Source: Terrirhizobium terrae (lineage in GTDB: Bacteria > Pseudomonadota > Alphaproteobacteria > Rhizobiales > Rhizobiaceae). Taken from it: DNA of 64,000 nt. The translations under genes were made by a program, and so were the position numbers. The stretch is from positions 3,137,501-3,201,500 of the forward strand of contig NZ_CP104992.1 in the NCBI RefSeq assembly GCF_030323265.1, written 5' to 3'. Each line of letters starts with the position of its first letter. Positions within the stretch are counted from its first letter, which is position 1. Below, piece after piece: positions 48,545 to 57,306 of this stretch. The notes under the pieces were generated by a model. That model searched no databases and was not told the DNA's origin. It saw only the letters and a list, made by a program, of their open reading frames with translations.

Positions 48545-48566
48545 CCCTGCCGGTTTGGCGGCAGGG
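48545..48566 (+). terminator. Possible dnaE terminator hairpin
   Basis: CCCTGCC and GGCAGGG form a 7-bp stem about 8 bases after the dnaE stop. No T-run follows, so it would be a weak intrinsic terminator or an RNA-stabilising hairpin. Confidence 0.4.
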
Positions 48567-48584
48567 GTATAAAACGCCTCTGAC

Positions 48585-48669
48585 GTCATCCTCGGGCCTG
48601 TCCCGAGGATCTGCAACGTCCTGATTTTATTCGACGTGGTTGGATCCTCGCCACAAGGGCGAGGATGAC
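48585..48669. repeat. Tandem-hairpin intergenic palindromic element
   Basis: An 85-base element with terminal inverted repeats GTCATCCTCG/CGAGGATGAC. It contains two hairpins, ATCCTCGGG-CCTGT-CCCGAGGAT and ATCCTCGCC-ACAA-GGGCGAGGAT (imperfect). It lies between convergent dnaE and the L,D-transpeptidase gene, where it could end transcription from both sides. Elements of this kind are common between genes in rhizobia. Confidence 0.55.
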
Positions 48670-48716
48670 GGCGTTGTAAAGCGGGCCCCGATTTTGTCGA
48701 AGCCTCGTTTTATCAA

Positions 48717-50048
48717 TCAATACAGGCCGATACCGCCGACATATGATTCTCTTTTTGAACGCCGCGCAGGCTTAGGGCTGCTCTGCTCAGGCCGGGCCTG
48801 AACGAGGCTCGCCTCGGATTTGGTGAGCGTCACGAAGTCGGTGCCCTTGCCGGTCTCCGGACCAAGGCCCTGGTCGGTGATCGTCAGCGAGGTGCCGTTG
48901 GTCATCAGCACGGCGATTTCCTCGCGCACCTCCTTCGGGATGTCGAGACGGTCGAGGGCTGCGGCGGCTGCATTGGGCTGGCTTTCGTCGGCCGCCTTCT
49001 CGATACCGAGATCCCGCATCTCGTCCGCGGTCAGCTTGTTTGCAAGCGTGATCGCATGCCATTCAGCCGTCTCGGCGTTGCGCTCGATATGGTCGGCGCT
49101 GAAGAAATGGGTTCCAAGCGCAAGCTCGGGATCCTTGATGCCGATCGGCGCCTCGAACAGAGGCTCGAAATTGCGGCGCACCAGGATCTGGCCGGCGGGC
49201 GCTGCTTCCTGCCCGGCCGAGTGATAAAGCGCGGCGAGGAAATCCTTGTTGATCAGCGGCCCATTGGTCGGCATGCCTTTCCAGCGTTTGTAGCCGGCAA
49301 TCGCATCGCGGGTCATCGGGCCGGGAATGCCGTCTGCCGCGCCGGCATCGAAACCGAGGTCCAGCAGAAGCGCCTGAACGTCCATCATCGTCTCGCGGGC
49401 GCCGCGGCGATGAACGAGGATGCGCAGCGGCGGCGCGTCTTCCGGTACTACGGCCTGAAGAGAGCCTGTCGTCATCGGATCCGTTCCCGCCATGGCAATG
49501 CGATAGGGACCGTCCGCTGCCTTCTTCATCGCGGTCGGGCGCAGATCGACGTCGGACATCATCGGGCTCGACGGCATCGGCTTCAGCGGCATGAACAGGT
49601 TGGCGTTCTCGATCCTCACCGGCGCGACCGGCGCATCGGAGATCACCACATGCACGCCGCGATCCGTCATGTCGAAGATCGCCTTGGCGGTGCCGGGCGG
49701 AATGCGCACGCAGCCATGCGATGCCGGATAGTTCGGCACATGGCCCTCATGCAGCGCGATGCCCGACCATGTCAGGCGCTGCATGAACGGCATCGGCGCG
49801 TTCGAATAGATGTTGGATTCGTGATACTTGCGCTTCTCGAGGATCGAGAAGATGCCGCTCGGCGTCGTGTGCCCGGCCTTGCCCGTCGACACCTTCGTCG
49901 TCTGCACAACGGTCTCGCCGTCATAAACGGTCATGGACTGCTTGTTCTTTGAGACGATGATCTGGAGGGTCGCGGTATCGGCAAAAGCTGACTGGGAGAG
50001 AATGGTCCCGGACAGGAGCCCGAGGCTGAACAAGACGCCACGAAACAT
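48717..50048 (-). CDS. L,D-transpeptidase with peptidoglycan-binding domain
   Basis: A 443-residue exported protein. Residues 1-23 are a Sec signal peptide ending SAFA. A YkuD domain (~28-135) has the catalytic motif HEGHVPNYPASHGCVRIP with Cys as nucleophile; such enzymes make 3-3 crosslinks or attach proteins to peptidoglycan. A peptidoglycan-binding domain follows at about residues 222-270 (VQALLLDLGFDAGAADGIPG). The C-terminal part is a Ser/Pro/Lys-rich tail. Rhizobiales rely heavily on L,D-transpeptidases for unipolar growth, but which paralog this is cannot be said. Confidence 0.9.
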   Translation of the reverse strand: MFRGVLFSLGLLSGTILSQSAFADTATLQIIVSKNKQSMTVYDGETVVQTTKVSTGKAGHTTPSGIFSILEKRKYHESNIYSNAPMPFMQRLTWSGIALHEGHVPNYPASHGCVRIPPGTAKAIFDMTDRGVHVVISDAPVAPVRIENANLFMPLKPMPSSPMMSDVDLRPTAMKKAADGPYRIAMAGTDPMTTGSLQAVVPEDAPPLRILVHRRGARETMMDVQALLLDLGFDAGAADGIPGPMTRDAIAGYKRWKGMPTNGPLINKDFLAALYHSAGQEAAPAGQILVRRNFEPLFEAPIGIKDPELALGTHFFSADHIERNAETAEWHAITLANKLTADEMRDLGIEKAADESQPNAAAAALDRLDIPKEVREEIAVLMTNGTSLTITDQGLGPETGKGTDFVTLTKSEASLVQARPEQSSPKPARRSKRESYVGGIGLY

Positions 50049-50192
50049 GAAGACCTCATACGCAATACAATGGTCTGCATGTTAGCGCGGCGTACTTAAT
50101 GAAAATTTTACGAAAAGTGTCGGGATCGTGGCGCGGCATCACAAACCGTTGAAATGCGCCGATTGGGGGCCCCGAAAATTTCTTATCGCCGC

Positions 50193-51476
50193 TTAACGAC
50201 GCTTGCCGCCGAATGTGTAGCCGGTCTCGACGGCTGCCGTGCCGAACTTGTCGCGCAGCTTGTCCATCGCCGCCTCCGCCGCCGCGCGCCGCCCGGCCTG
50301 CTGGTCGACGAGATCGGGCGGATCGGCCAGCGTCGGGTCGCAGAGATCGGTGACACCGATGCCGAGAAGCCGGAACTTCGTGCCGTCCGTCTCCCGCTCC
50401 ATCAGGGACAGGCCGGTGCGAAAAATCTTGTCGGCGAGCTGGGTCGGGTCTTCCAGCCGCTTGTTACGCGTCCGGCTCTTGAAGTCTGCCGTCTTCATTT
50501 TCAGGACGACGGTATGTCCGGCAATCTCGTGTTTCTTCAGCCGCGCCGACACTTTTTCCGAAAGCCGCCGGAGAATTGGCACAAGGTCGTCATGGCGCGA
50601 AATATCGTCGAAGAAGGTCGTTTCGGCGGAAACACTTTTGGCCGGATCGTTCGGATGCACGTCGCGGTCGTCTATGCCACGGGCGAGGCGATAGAGCCGC
50701 TGGCCCATCGTCCCGTAACGCCGCATGAGATCGCCTTCCTCCATCGTCTGGAGCTGGCCGATTGTGCGGATGCCGTCGGCTTCGAGTGTGCTGTTGAAGG
50801 CCTTGCCGACGCCCCAGATCGTCGTGACCGGGCGAGGGGCCAGAAAATCCTTGGCTTCGGTCTCACCGATTACGGAGAAACCGCGCGGTTTCTCAAGGTC
50901 GGAGGCGACCTTGGCGAGGAACTTGCAATAGGAGAGGCCCACGGAAATGCTGATGCCGAGCTCGCTTTCGACGCGCTTGGCAAGCTTGGCCAGGATGCGC
51001 GCCGGCGGATCGCGATGCAGACGCTCGGTGCCTGCAAGTTCAAGAAAGGCCTCGTCGATCGACAGCGGCTGCACGAGCGGCGTCAGTTCCATCATCAACT
51101 GCCGCACCTGCCGGCCGACGGTCACGTATTTCTCCATATTGGGGCGGATCACTACCGCGTCGGGGCAAAGTTCCATTGCCTTGAACATGGGCATGGCGGA
51201 ACGCACGCCGCTGATACGGGCAATGTAGCAGGCGGTCGACACGACGCCGCGCTTGCCTCCGCCGATAATGACAGGCTTGTCGGCGAGGCTGGGATCATCC
51301 CGCTTCTCGATCGTCGCATAAAAGGCGTCGCAGTCGATATGGGCGAGCGTCAGGTCATAGAGTTCGTTGTGATAGACAAGCCGCGGACTGCCGCAGGATC
51401 GGCATCTCTTGATCTCGGCCGTCTGCTCGGCGAGGCAGTCGCGGCAGAAGCCGGTCTTCTTGTCGGTCACGAGCAT
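50193..51476 (-). CDS. dinB: DNA polymerase IV with N-terminal zinc ribbon
   Basis: Y-family translesion polymerase, 427 residues. The N-terminus has a putative zinc ribbon (FCRDC and RCRSCGSP), typical of rhizobial DinB. The catalytic parts are LAHIDCDAFYATIEKRD and PLSIDEAFLEL, with a helix-hairpin-helix around TIWGVGKAF and a little-finger domain after residue ~270. I place the start at ATG 51476 because a perfect LexA box lies 9-23 bases upstream; the longer frame to 51527 would put that box inside the gene. Confidence 0.93.
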   Translation of the reverse strand: MLVTDKKTGFCRDCLAEQTAEIKRCRSCGSPRLVYHNELYDLTLAHIDCDAFYATIEKRDDPSLADKPVIIGGGKRGVVSTACYIARISGVRSAMPMFKAMELCPDAVVIRPNMEKYVTVGRQVRQLMMELTPLVQPLSIDEAFLELAGTERLHRDPPARILAKLAKRVESELGISISVGLSYCKFLAKVASDLEKPRGFSVIGETEAKDFLAPRPVTTIWGVGKAFNSTLEADGIRTIGQLQTMEEGDLMRRYGTMGQRLYRLARGIDDRDVHPNDPAKSVSAETTFFDDISRHDDLVPILRRLSEKVSARLKKHEIAGHTVVLKMKTADFKSRTRNKRLEDPTQLADKIFRTGLSLMERETDGTKFRLLGIGVTDLCDPTLADPPDLVDQQAGRRAAAEAAMDKLRDKFGTAAVETGYTFGGKRR

Positions 51477-51484
51477 CAGGTCCG

Positions 51485-51499
51485 GAACAAATATTGAAC
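51485..51499 (-). promoter_or_regulatory. LexA-binding SOS box of dinB
   Basis: Read on the minus strand it is GTTCAATATTTGTTC, an exact match to the alphaproteobacterial LexA consensus GTTC-N7-GTTC. It lies just upstream of the dinB start, so DinB is probably induced by DNA damage. Confidence 0.85.
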
Positions 51500-51656
51500 A
51501 TCGCCACAATAGGCTGGAATCCCGCAACGCTCAAGAGGATGCGAGGTCGCTTCCGTGGGGTAGCCGCATCGTCCTTAGGTCTATGAGGCGCAGCGCATAT
51601 GGGCTCGGATAAGACGTTCCGCATGGCCCCAGTCCATTGCCCTGACGATGCCGTCA

Positions 51657-52229
51657 TCAGGCTTCGGCGCCAGAAGATGCAGCGGCAGAATCGGGCATCA
51701 TGTGGATCACGAGGCAGCTCGCGACATGATCCCGCACGGAATGGAGGTTGTGGGCCATGTCGTCTATGAAAACCGAGGGCAGGGCGCGACCGGAGTGGAT
51801 ATTGTGCATCACCGGGCCCTTCGGCTCTTGCGTCGCGACCAGCGGGAAGTCGAAGCCGAGCCGGTCGAGAAGCCGGCGCCGGGCCTCCTGATAACGTGGC
51901 GGCATGGCGGTCAGGAAGACGATGTCAGCGTCTTCACCCAGTGCCTTGAGGGTGTCGACTGCAAGCTCGGCCGGTGTCTGCCAGTTTTCCTGCGCTGCGA
52001 AGAAGTCCCCGATCAGGCCTTTGACGGCTGCCTCTTCCAGCGCGACCTGGGTTTCAATCGAGACGATATTGCCGGTCAGCCGGAAGGAGCGCGGCAACAG
52101 TTCATGGCCGCCTTTGCGCAGATAGTCGGCAAACGGGGCCGCGAAGTTCAGCACCACATCATCGACGTCACAGACGACCAGCGGTCTGTCACCAAGGCGG
52201 ATGTGGGAGATGTCTACGATTTCTGTCAT
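51657..52229 (-). CDS. HAD-superfamily hydrolase
   Basis: A 190-residue protein with HAD motif I VVCDVDDVVLNF (nucleophile Asp), motif II FLTAMPPRYQEARRRLLD, the Lys in TQEPKGPVMHNI, and a motif IV-like FIDDMAHNL. It probably dephosphorylates a small molecule. The substrate is unknown. The start is ATG 52229, one base after the DUF3572 stop, so the two are coupled. A longer frame upstream is a shadow of the DUF3572 gene. Confidence 0.85.
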   Translation of the reverse strand: MTEIVDISHIRLGDRPLVVCDVDDVVLNFAAPFADYLRKGGHELLPRSFRLTGNIVSIETQVALEEAAVKGLIGDFFAAQENWQTPAELAVDTLKALGEDADIVFLTAMPPRYQEARRRLLDRLGFDFPLVATQEPKGPVMHNIHSGRALPSVFIDDMAHNLHSVRDHVASCLVIHMMPDSAAASSGAEA

Positions 52230-52230
52230 G

Positions 52231-52542
52231 TCAGTATTCGCCGGAGCCGAGATGAGGGCCTGTATAGTGATGCGAGGCGGCCACCACCGTTTCCGGCTTC
52301 GTGCCCGTGGCCTCACAGAAAGCGAGCAGGGTCGGCTCATGGCCCATGACGAAATCGATCATGCCCGCCAGAAAGCCGGGGTCTGACACCGCATTGCGGA
52401 TCTGGTCCGGTGTCACGCCGGAAAGTGCGAGAAAACGCTGGAACATGTCCGGTTCGCCTGCCAGCCATGCGAGAACGGTCGCGGCTGTTTCCTCTGCCTG
52501 CGCGGCGATTGCCTGCTGGTTTGCGGTGTTTTTCGGGGGCAT
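52231..52542 (-). CDS. DUF3572 family protein
   Basis: A 103-residue helical protein beginning MPPKNTANQQAIAAQAEETA, with VLAWLAGEPDMFQRFLALSGV and FLAGMIDFVMGHEPTLLAFCE, fitting the alphaproteobacterial DUF3572 family. I start at ATG 52542, preceded by AGGA; an upstream ATG at 52566 is possible. It is divergent from divK and coupled to the HAD hydrolase. No function is known. Confidence 0.85.
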   Translation of the reverse strand: MPPKNTANQQAIAAQAEETAATVLAWLAGEPDMFQRFLALSGVTPDQIRNAVSDPGFLAGMIDFVMGHEPTLLAFCEATGTKPETVVAASHHYTGPHLGSGEY

Positions 52543-52672
52543 TGTCCTGAGGTTACCTCTTTTCAACTAAATCGCGTTAGCGTCGTCGCGAACGAAGCTC
52601 CGTGGAATCGAATTTTCGGGAGCTTATATGTCGAAGGAATGCTTGCAAGGCGTGAATTAAGGAATGGACCGC

Positions 52673-53044
52673 ATGCCCAAACGGGTCATGATTGTTGAAG
52701 ATAACGAGCTGAACATGAAGCTCTTCCGCGATCTGATCGAAGCATCGGGCTACGAAACTATTCAGACGCGCAATGGCATGGAGGCACTGGACCTGGCGCG
52801 CAAGCACCGGCCGGACCTCATCCTCATGGATATTCAGTTGCCGGAAGTCTCCGGCCTCGAAGTCACCAAGTGGCTGAAGGAAGATGACGAGCTTCATGTC
52901 ATCCCGGTCATCGCCGTCACCGCATTCGCGATGAAGGGCGATGAGGAGCGCATCCGCCAGGGTGGCTGTGAGGCCTACGTCTCCAAGCCCATCTCGGTGC
53001 CGAAATTCATAGAAACGATCAAAACCTATCTCGGCGACGCGTGA
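52673..53044 (+). CDS. divK: Single-domain response regulator DivK
   Basis: A cell-cycle regulator that controls the kinases DivJ, PleC and DivL, and through them CtrA activity. It is 123 residues and only a receiver domain: VMIVEDNELNMKLFRDL, the phospho-acceptor Asp53 in LILMDIQLPEVSGLEVTKWL, the conserved Thr in VIAVTAFAMKGDEERI, and the Lys in AYVSKPISV. The sequence is close to other rhizobial and Caulobacter DivK proteins. AAGGA lies 10 bases before ATG 52673; ATG 52664 abuts it and is less likely. PleD follows 16 bases later. Confidence 0.97.
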   Translation: MPKRVMIVEDNELNMKLFRDLIEASGYETIQTRNGMEALDLARKHRPDLILMDIQLPEVSGLEVTKWLKEDDELHVIPVIAVTAFAMKGDEERIRQGGCEAYVSKPISVPKFIETIKTYLGDA

Positions 53045-53060
53045 GGACGGGAACAGAAAG

Positions 53061-54430
53061 ATGACGGCACGGATACTGGTTGTCGACGATGTTCCGGCCA
53101 ATGTGAAGCTGTTGGAAGCGCGTCTTCTGGCCGAATACTTTGAAGTGCTGACGGCCGAGGATGGCTACAAGGCGCTCGCGATCTGCGAAGCCACCCATGT
53201 GGATCTGATCCTGCTCGATGTCATGATGCCGGGCATAGACGGTTTCGAAGTCTGCGAACGACTGAAAGCCAATGCTCGCACGGCGCATATACCCGTCGTT
53301 ATCGTGACTGCACTCGACCAGCCCTCCGATCGCGTGCGTGGCCTCAAGGCGGGGGCAGATGATTTTCTCACCAAGCCGGTGAACGACGTCCAATTGATCG
53401 CTCGCGTACGCAGCCTTGTTCGTTTGAAGAGCCTGAGCGACGAACTCCGCATCCGTGCGGACACCGCCCAGAATCTCGGAATGGAAGATGCATCGAAAGG
53501 ATTGGACGGTCGCGAGGAGATGGGGCAGATCCTGCTCGTCGATGGCCGTGCAAGCTCCCAGGAGCGCATCATCAAGGCGCTAAAGCCGATTGGTGAGGTG
53601 ACTGCAATCTCCGATCCGCAGGCCGCGCTGTTCGAGGCCGCCGAAAACGCTTGGGACTTGGTGATTGTCAACGCCAATTTCGACGATTATGACCCGCTTC
53701 GGCTCTGCTCCCAGCTTCGCTCGCTGGAACGCACGCGTTTCCTGCCGATCCTGCTTGCGACGGAAGTCGGGGCCGAAGAAATGGTCGTTCGTGCGCTGGA
53801 TCTAGGCGTCAATGACTACATTGTCCGTCCTGTAGATCAGAACGAGCTCCTTGCCCGAACGCTGACGCAGATCAAGCGCAAGCGTTACAACGACCGCCTG
53901 CGGATGAGTGTCCGCCAGACGATCGAGCTCGCGGTCACCGATCCCCTGACCGGGCTCCATAACCGCCGCTACCTCGACAATCATCTGAAGATGCTGTTCA
54001 ACCGCTCGGCCGCTCGAGGGCGCCCGCTTTCGGCTTGTCTGATCGATATCGATCGCTTCAAGGACGTGAACGATACCTATGGGCACGACGCTGGGGACGA
54101 CGTCCTGAGGAGCTTGCCACGCGCATCCGCTCCACCGTGCGCGGCGCCGATCTTGCCTGCCGTTATGGCGGCGAGGAATTCGTCGTCGTCATGCCGGATA
54201 CCGATGCAGCCACCGCCTCTCTCATTGCGGAACGACTGCGCGCAATGGTCGAGAAGACGCCGTTCTCGGTCAAGAGTTCCGGTGCGAGATTGGAAATGAC
54301 GGCGTCCTTCGGACTGTCATGCAGCGTCAGCGGTGCCGAGACACCGGAGCAGTTGATCAAACAGGCAGATCAGGCGCTTTACAGAGCCAAGGCTGAGGGT
54401 CGCAATCGGGTGGTGGCAAACGCCGCCTGA
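53061..54430 (+). CDS. pleD: Response regulator diguanylate cyclase PleD (frameshift)
   Basis: Makes cyclic di-GMP at the pole during the motile-to-sessile transition. Receiver 1 has Asp53 in LILLDVMMPGIDGFE. Receiver 2 is an adaptor (VDGRASSQERIIKALKP ...). The GGDEF domain has DPLTGLHNRRYLDNHL, IDIDRFKDVNDTYGHDAGDD and CRYGGEEFVVVMP, with an RGAD inhibitory site five residues before GGEEF. The frame breaks at 54110-54111: adding one G gives VLRELATRIRSTVRGADLACRYGG and a 456-residue protein. Co-transcribed with divK. Confidence 0.95.
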
Positions 54431-54875
54431 TGACGACCCGGAATACGACGCCGCCGTTTAAAACCGGCGCGGATCGTCCTGGGTGGAGATTTCCACCGCT
54501 TATAACAAATAATTGCGGGTATGAATTGGGCCGGGTTCTTCTGTGAACCGATCCGACGACCGTAGGCAGTTACCCCTTCGGCGATGGCAGAGTTACGGCA
54601 ACGCAAGTCTTTCGGTTTCGCGACAGGGAGATAGCAAACGTGCTGTGGCCCGCGCCATTTATTTCTGTCAGGTACTTGGATTTTGTACCTGCAATCATCA
54701 TGTAATTGGGGTGTAGGTGGAATGGCCTAGATTTGCTGTCAGGCGATAATTACTTAAGAATTCCGATGACTATCTCTGGCGCAAAGGGCTTAGGCATCCA
54801 AATTTTAACCAACAGCGAACCCAAATTGACCGCCACGTTAAGAATCTATTGATTTTCTTTTTGCTTTGCGCAATT
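54431..54875. other. Structured non-coding region after pleD
   Basis: About 440 bases without a gene. Several inverted repeats are visible: GGTGGA/TCCACC (54482-54497), GGTTC/GAACC (54534-54549), CCGTA/TACGG (54560-54598) and CAGGTAC/GTACCTG (54669-54691). GGGCC at 54528-54532 and GGCCC at 54647-54651 could close a multibranch fold. No known riboswitch signature fits. The last part is AT-rich and leads into the sRNA promoter. Confidence 0.35.
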
Positions 54876-54904
54876 TTGACCCTAACGGAAGATTGTGCCT
54901 ACTA
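54876..54904 (+). promoter_or_regulatory. Promoter of the candidate structured RNA
   Basis: TTGACC (54876-54881), a 17-base spacer and CTACTA (54899-54904) resemble the rhizobial sigma70 consensus CTTGAC-N17-CTATAT. The predicted start point is near 54911. Confidence 0.55.
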
Positions 54905-54910
54905 GGCACT

Positions 54911-55064
54911 CTCATACCCCATGATGCTCAGGTCCGCCGCATCTCCTGGGTCGTGGGGTCGGTCGACCGGCAGGCATACCAATGCGGTTCCTCGTGCCGT
55001 GATTGCATGCTGGTCGACCCCCAATTCATAAGCGCCGCTCCCGGATGGGATGCGGCGCTTTTTC
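54911..55064 (+). ncRNA. Candidate three-stem small RNA between pleD and rpmG
   Basis: A predicted ~154-base RNA with no coding frame. Stem 1 pairs ACCCCATGA (54916-54924) with TCGTGGGGT (54951-54959) and has an inner stem CTCAGG/CCTGGG. Stem 2 pairs GGTCGACCGGCA (54961-54972) with TGCTGGTCGACC (55008-55019), 12 bp with one G-U. Stem 3 is a strong terminator. A consensus promoter lies at the right distance upstream. I cannot match it to a named RNA family. The opposite strand could fold too, but it lacks the matching terminator T-run. Confidence 0.65.
55031..55064 (+). terminator. Intrinsic terminator of the candidate RNA
   Basis: AGCGCCGC (55031-55038) pairs perfectly with GCGGCGCT (55052-55059), followed by TTTTT at 55059-55063. 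Confidence 0.85.
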
Positions 55065-55110
55065 GTTTGGCGATCCGGTGGAGCAAGGCGGTCAAAGACA
55101 ACCGGAAATG

Positions 55111-55147
55111 CAAAGAAAAGGCGCCTGACCTTGCGGTCGGCGCCTCT
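55111..55147 (-). terminator. Intrinsic terminator of rpmG
   Basis: On the minus strand AGGCGCCGACC-GCAA-GGTCAGGCGCCT forms a long stem with one bulged A and a tetraloop, followed by TTTCTTT. It lies about 20 bases after the rpmG stop. Confidence 0.85.
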
Positions 55148-55167
55148 TAAAACCGAGCGATCAAGAA

Positions 55168-55335
55168 TTACTTGATCTTGGTTTCCTTGAACTCGACATG
55201 CTTCTTCGCGACCGGGTCGTACTTGGTCTTGGTCATCTTGTCGGTCATGGTGCGGCTGTTCTTCGTCGTAACGTAGAAGAAACCGGTGTCAGCCGTCGAC
55301 AGCAGCTTGATCTTGATGGTCGTAGCTTTCGCCAT
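55168..55335 (-). CDS. rpmG: 50S ribosomal protein L33
   Basis: A 55-residue ribosomal protein starting MAKATTIKIKLLSTADTGFF and containing YVTTKNSRTMTDKMTKTKYDP, the L33 signature. It lacks the zinc-binding cysteines, so it is the zinc-free form. The length is normal. It ends in a strong terminator, and the upstream gene on the same strand is the MFS transporter. Confidence 0.97.
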   Translation of the reverse strand: MAKATTIKIKLLSTADTGFFYVTTKNSRTMTDKMTKTKYDPVAKKHVEFKETKIK

Positions 55336-55425
55336 GGTGGTTCTGCCTCTAAGAATAGGGAAGCCGCGGACGCTGTGTGCTCCACGGCTAAATCTGGCGC
55401 GAAATTACAAATCGCGCGCCAAAAG

Positions 55426-56610
55426 TCAACTCTGTTTTGGTCGGAAAAACGGGCGGCTGAGCGCGATAGCCACGTAAAAGCCGAAGAAAGCCGCAAGCGC
55501 CCAGGCAAAACCGCTATTACCGGCGACGTCCATGGCTGCACCTATGCCCTGCGGACCGGCCACTGTTCCGACCGCATAGCAGAAGATGAAGGCAGCGTTG
55601 GCGGCCGCCAGATCGGCGCCGCTGAGGCGCGATCCGAGATGCGCAAGGCCCACGGTATAAAGGCCGGAGACGCATCCGCCCCAGAAGAACAGAATGACGG
55701 CCATCAGCAGCCAATTATGCACGAGCATGGGAAGTGCCAGCGATCCGAGTACGCCGAGAACCGCCATACCGGCGAGCAGGGGGCGGCGGTCGCGCATTTT
55801 GTCCGAAATCAGCCCGAGCGGGATCTGGAAGGCCATGTTGCCGATTCCCATCACGGTGAGCAGCACGGCTGCCTGCGATTCCTGCAGCGATTCGCGCAAC
55901 GCATAGATCGGGAAGAGCGACAGTCCACCGGCGGAAACTGCGCCGAAGGCGAAGACTGCGGCGGTCGCGGTCGGCACCAAGAAGATGTAGTGGAAGAAAT
56001 GGCGGTCCGGCTTGGTGTCGAGCACCGGGCTTTCATGCCGCGCAACGAAGATCGGGATCAGCGCCATCAGGATGATGATCGCACCGACGAGGAAGGGCAG
56101 GATGCCGTCACTGCCCAGAAGCGAGAAGAGCAGCGGTCCGAGCGCGAAGCCGACCGCGAGCACAGTCGCGTATATGCCGAGCACAAGGCCCCGGCGGCGC
56201 GGCGGCGCGGCCTCGTTGATCCAGAACTCCGACAGGATGAACAGCGTCGTCGTCGCCCCGTGAAAGGTGAAGCGCAGCGGGAACCACATCCAGAACGACT
56301 GGGCATAATAGAAGCCGATGGCGCTGACGGCGGCGACGACGACGGCAAACATCATCGTCTTCGCCACGCCGCAGCTATGGGCGAGCTTGGTCGTCAATGG
56401 TGCTGCCAGCATCGAGGCGATACCGGCCATGGCGGCGTTGAGACCGATCAGGGTCGAGGGAATGCCGCGCTTTTCCAGAATGATGCTGAGAAGGGGAAGG
56501 CCGAGGCCGATCGCGATGCCCACAGCACTGATTGCGGCCGTGGCTGCGATCAGCGACGGCCAGTGGATTTCCTCGATATGGCCGTTCTCATCGGTCGTCG
56601 GCTGCGGCAT
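55426..56610 (-). CDS. MFS transporter
   Basis: A 394-residue membrane protein with about 12 helices of the major facilitator superfamily, YcaD/YfkF-like. The loop 2-3 region is LAAPLTTKLAHSCG, the mid-loop is long and charged (HESPVLDTKPDRHF), and the loop 8-9 region shows GLISDKMRDRRPLLAG, a typical MFS motif-A copy. The substrate cannot be told. It starts 10 bases after the NUDIX gene stop, so it belongs to the topA-rnr unit by position. Confidence 0.88.
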   Translation of the reverse strand: MPQPTTDENGHIEEIHWPSLIAATAAISAVGIAIGLGLPLLSIILEKRGIPSTLIGLNAAMAGIASMLAAPLTTKLAHSCGVAKTMMFAVVVAAVSAIGFYYAQSFWMWFPLRFTFHGATTTLFILSEFWINEAAPPRRRGLVLGIYATVLAVGFALGPLLFSLLGSDGILPFLVGAIIILMALIPIFVARHESPVLDTKPDRHFFHYIFLVPTATAAVFAFGAVSAGGLSLFPIYALRESLQESQAAVLLTVMGIGNMAFQIPLGLISDKMRDRRPLLAGMAVLGVLGSLALPMLVHNWLLMAVILFFWGGCVSGLYTVGLAHLGSRLSGADLAAANAAFIFCYAVGTVAGPQGIGAAMDVAGNSGFAWALAAFFGFYVAIALSRPFFRPKQS

Positions 56611-56620
56611 TCACTGTTCC

Positions 56621-57306
56621 TTACAGTCGGCTTTGGACGAAACGCCCGTGACGCATGGAGTAAAAGGTGACGGGGTTCCCGAACGGGACAGAGGGATCGG
56701 TCTTCATCAGGTCTCTGACATCCTCCAATACCGTCTGCGTGATCCGCGCGAGTTTCAGACCAGAAATTGTTGCGATGTCAACCCATTGCAAGTCCTGCAA
56801 CTCGTCCGTATCGCCGAAATGCGTCAGGTCGAAGACGCCCTCCTGGCAAAACGCAAGAAAGAAGCGGGTATCGTAACGTCTTATGTGACCCGGCGGTGTG
56901 ATGGCACGGCTGACATAGCGCAAGTGGCCAAGATCAGGTCCGGATTCGCCGGTCGGAATTATCCCGGTTTCCTCGCGAAGTTCACGCAGTGCCGCAAGCG
57001 CCAGGGCGCGAGCTCGCGCCGGCACCATGCCGCGCCGAACGCCTCGCATCAGCTTTGTCTGCACGAGCGGGTGCAGGTCGCTGCCGAAGGGCAGGGCGTG
57101 ATCGCCGCGGTCGCGTCGGCCGCCGGGAAACACATAGACGTCCGGCATGAAGACATGGGCGCTGGCGCGCCGTCCCATCAGGACGCGCGGCGTCGATCCG
57201 GAATTGTCGACGAGGATAAGGAAGCTGCATCACGCGGACGCACGCCGACATGAAGCTCCCGGCCATCGACAGGGTATTCGAGCGGCGACGTATCCGCCGG
57301 CTTCAT
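56621..57306 (-). CDS. NUDIX hydrolase (frameshift)
   Basis: A pyrophosphohydrolase-fold protein. VFMPDVYVFPGGRRD and RELREETGI form the Nudix core (the REUxEExGU part is present; the first Glu of the full box is replaced). The main frame starts at 57178 without a proper start. Reading from ATG 57306, which overlaps the DUF983 stop, the frame breaks at 57217: adding one T on the plus strand (one A in the gene) gives DAASLILVDNSGSTPRVLMG and a 228-residue protein. The substrate is unknown. Confidence 0.82.

Noticed and set aside
54545..54650. Riboswitch of a known class (cyclic di-GMP, TPP, cobalamin, glycine) after pleD
   Set aside because: Conserved core sequences of these classes could not be found on either strand, and no suitable downstream gene is placed for control.
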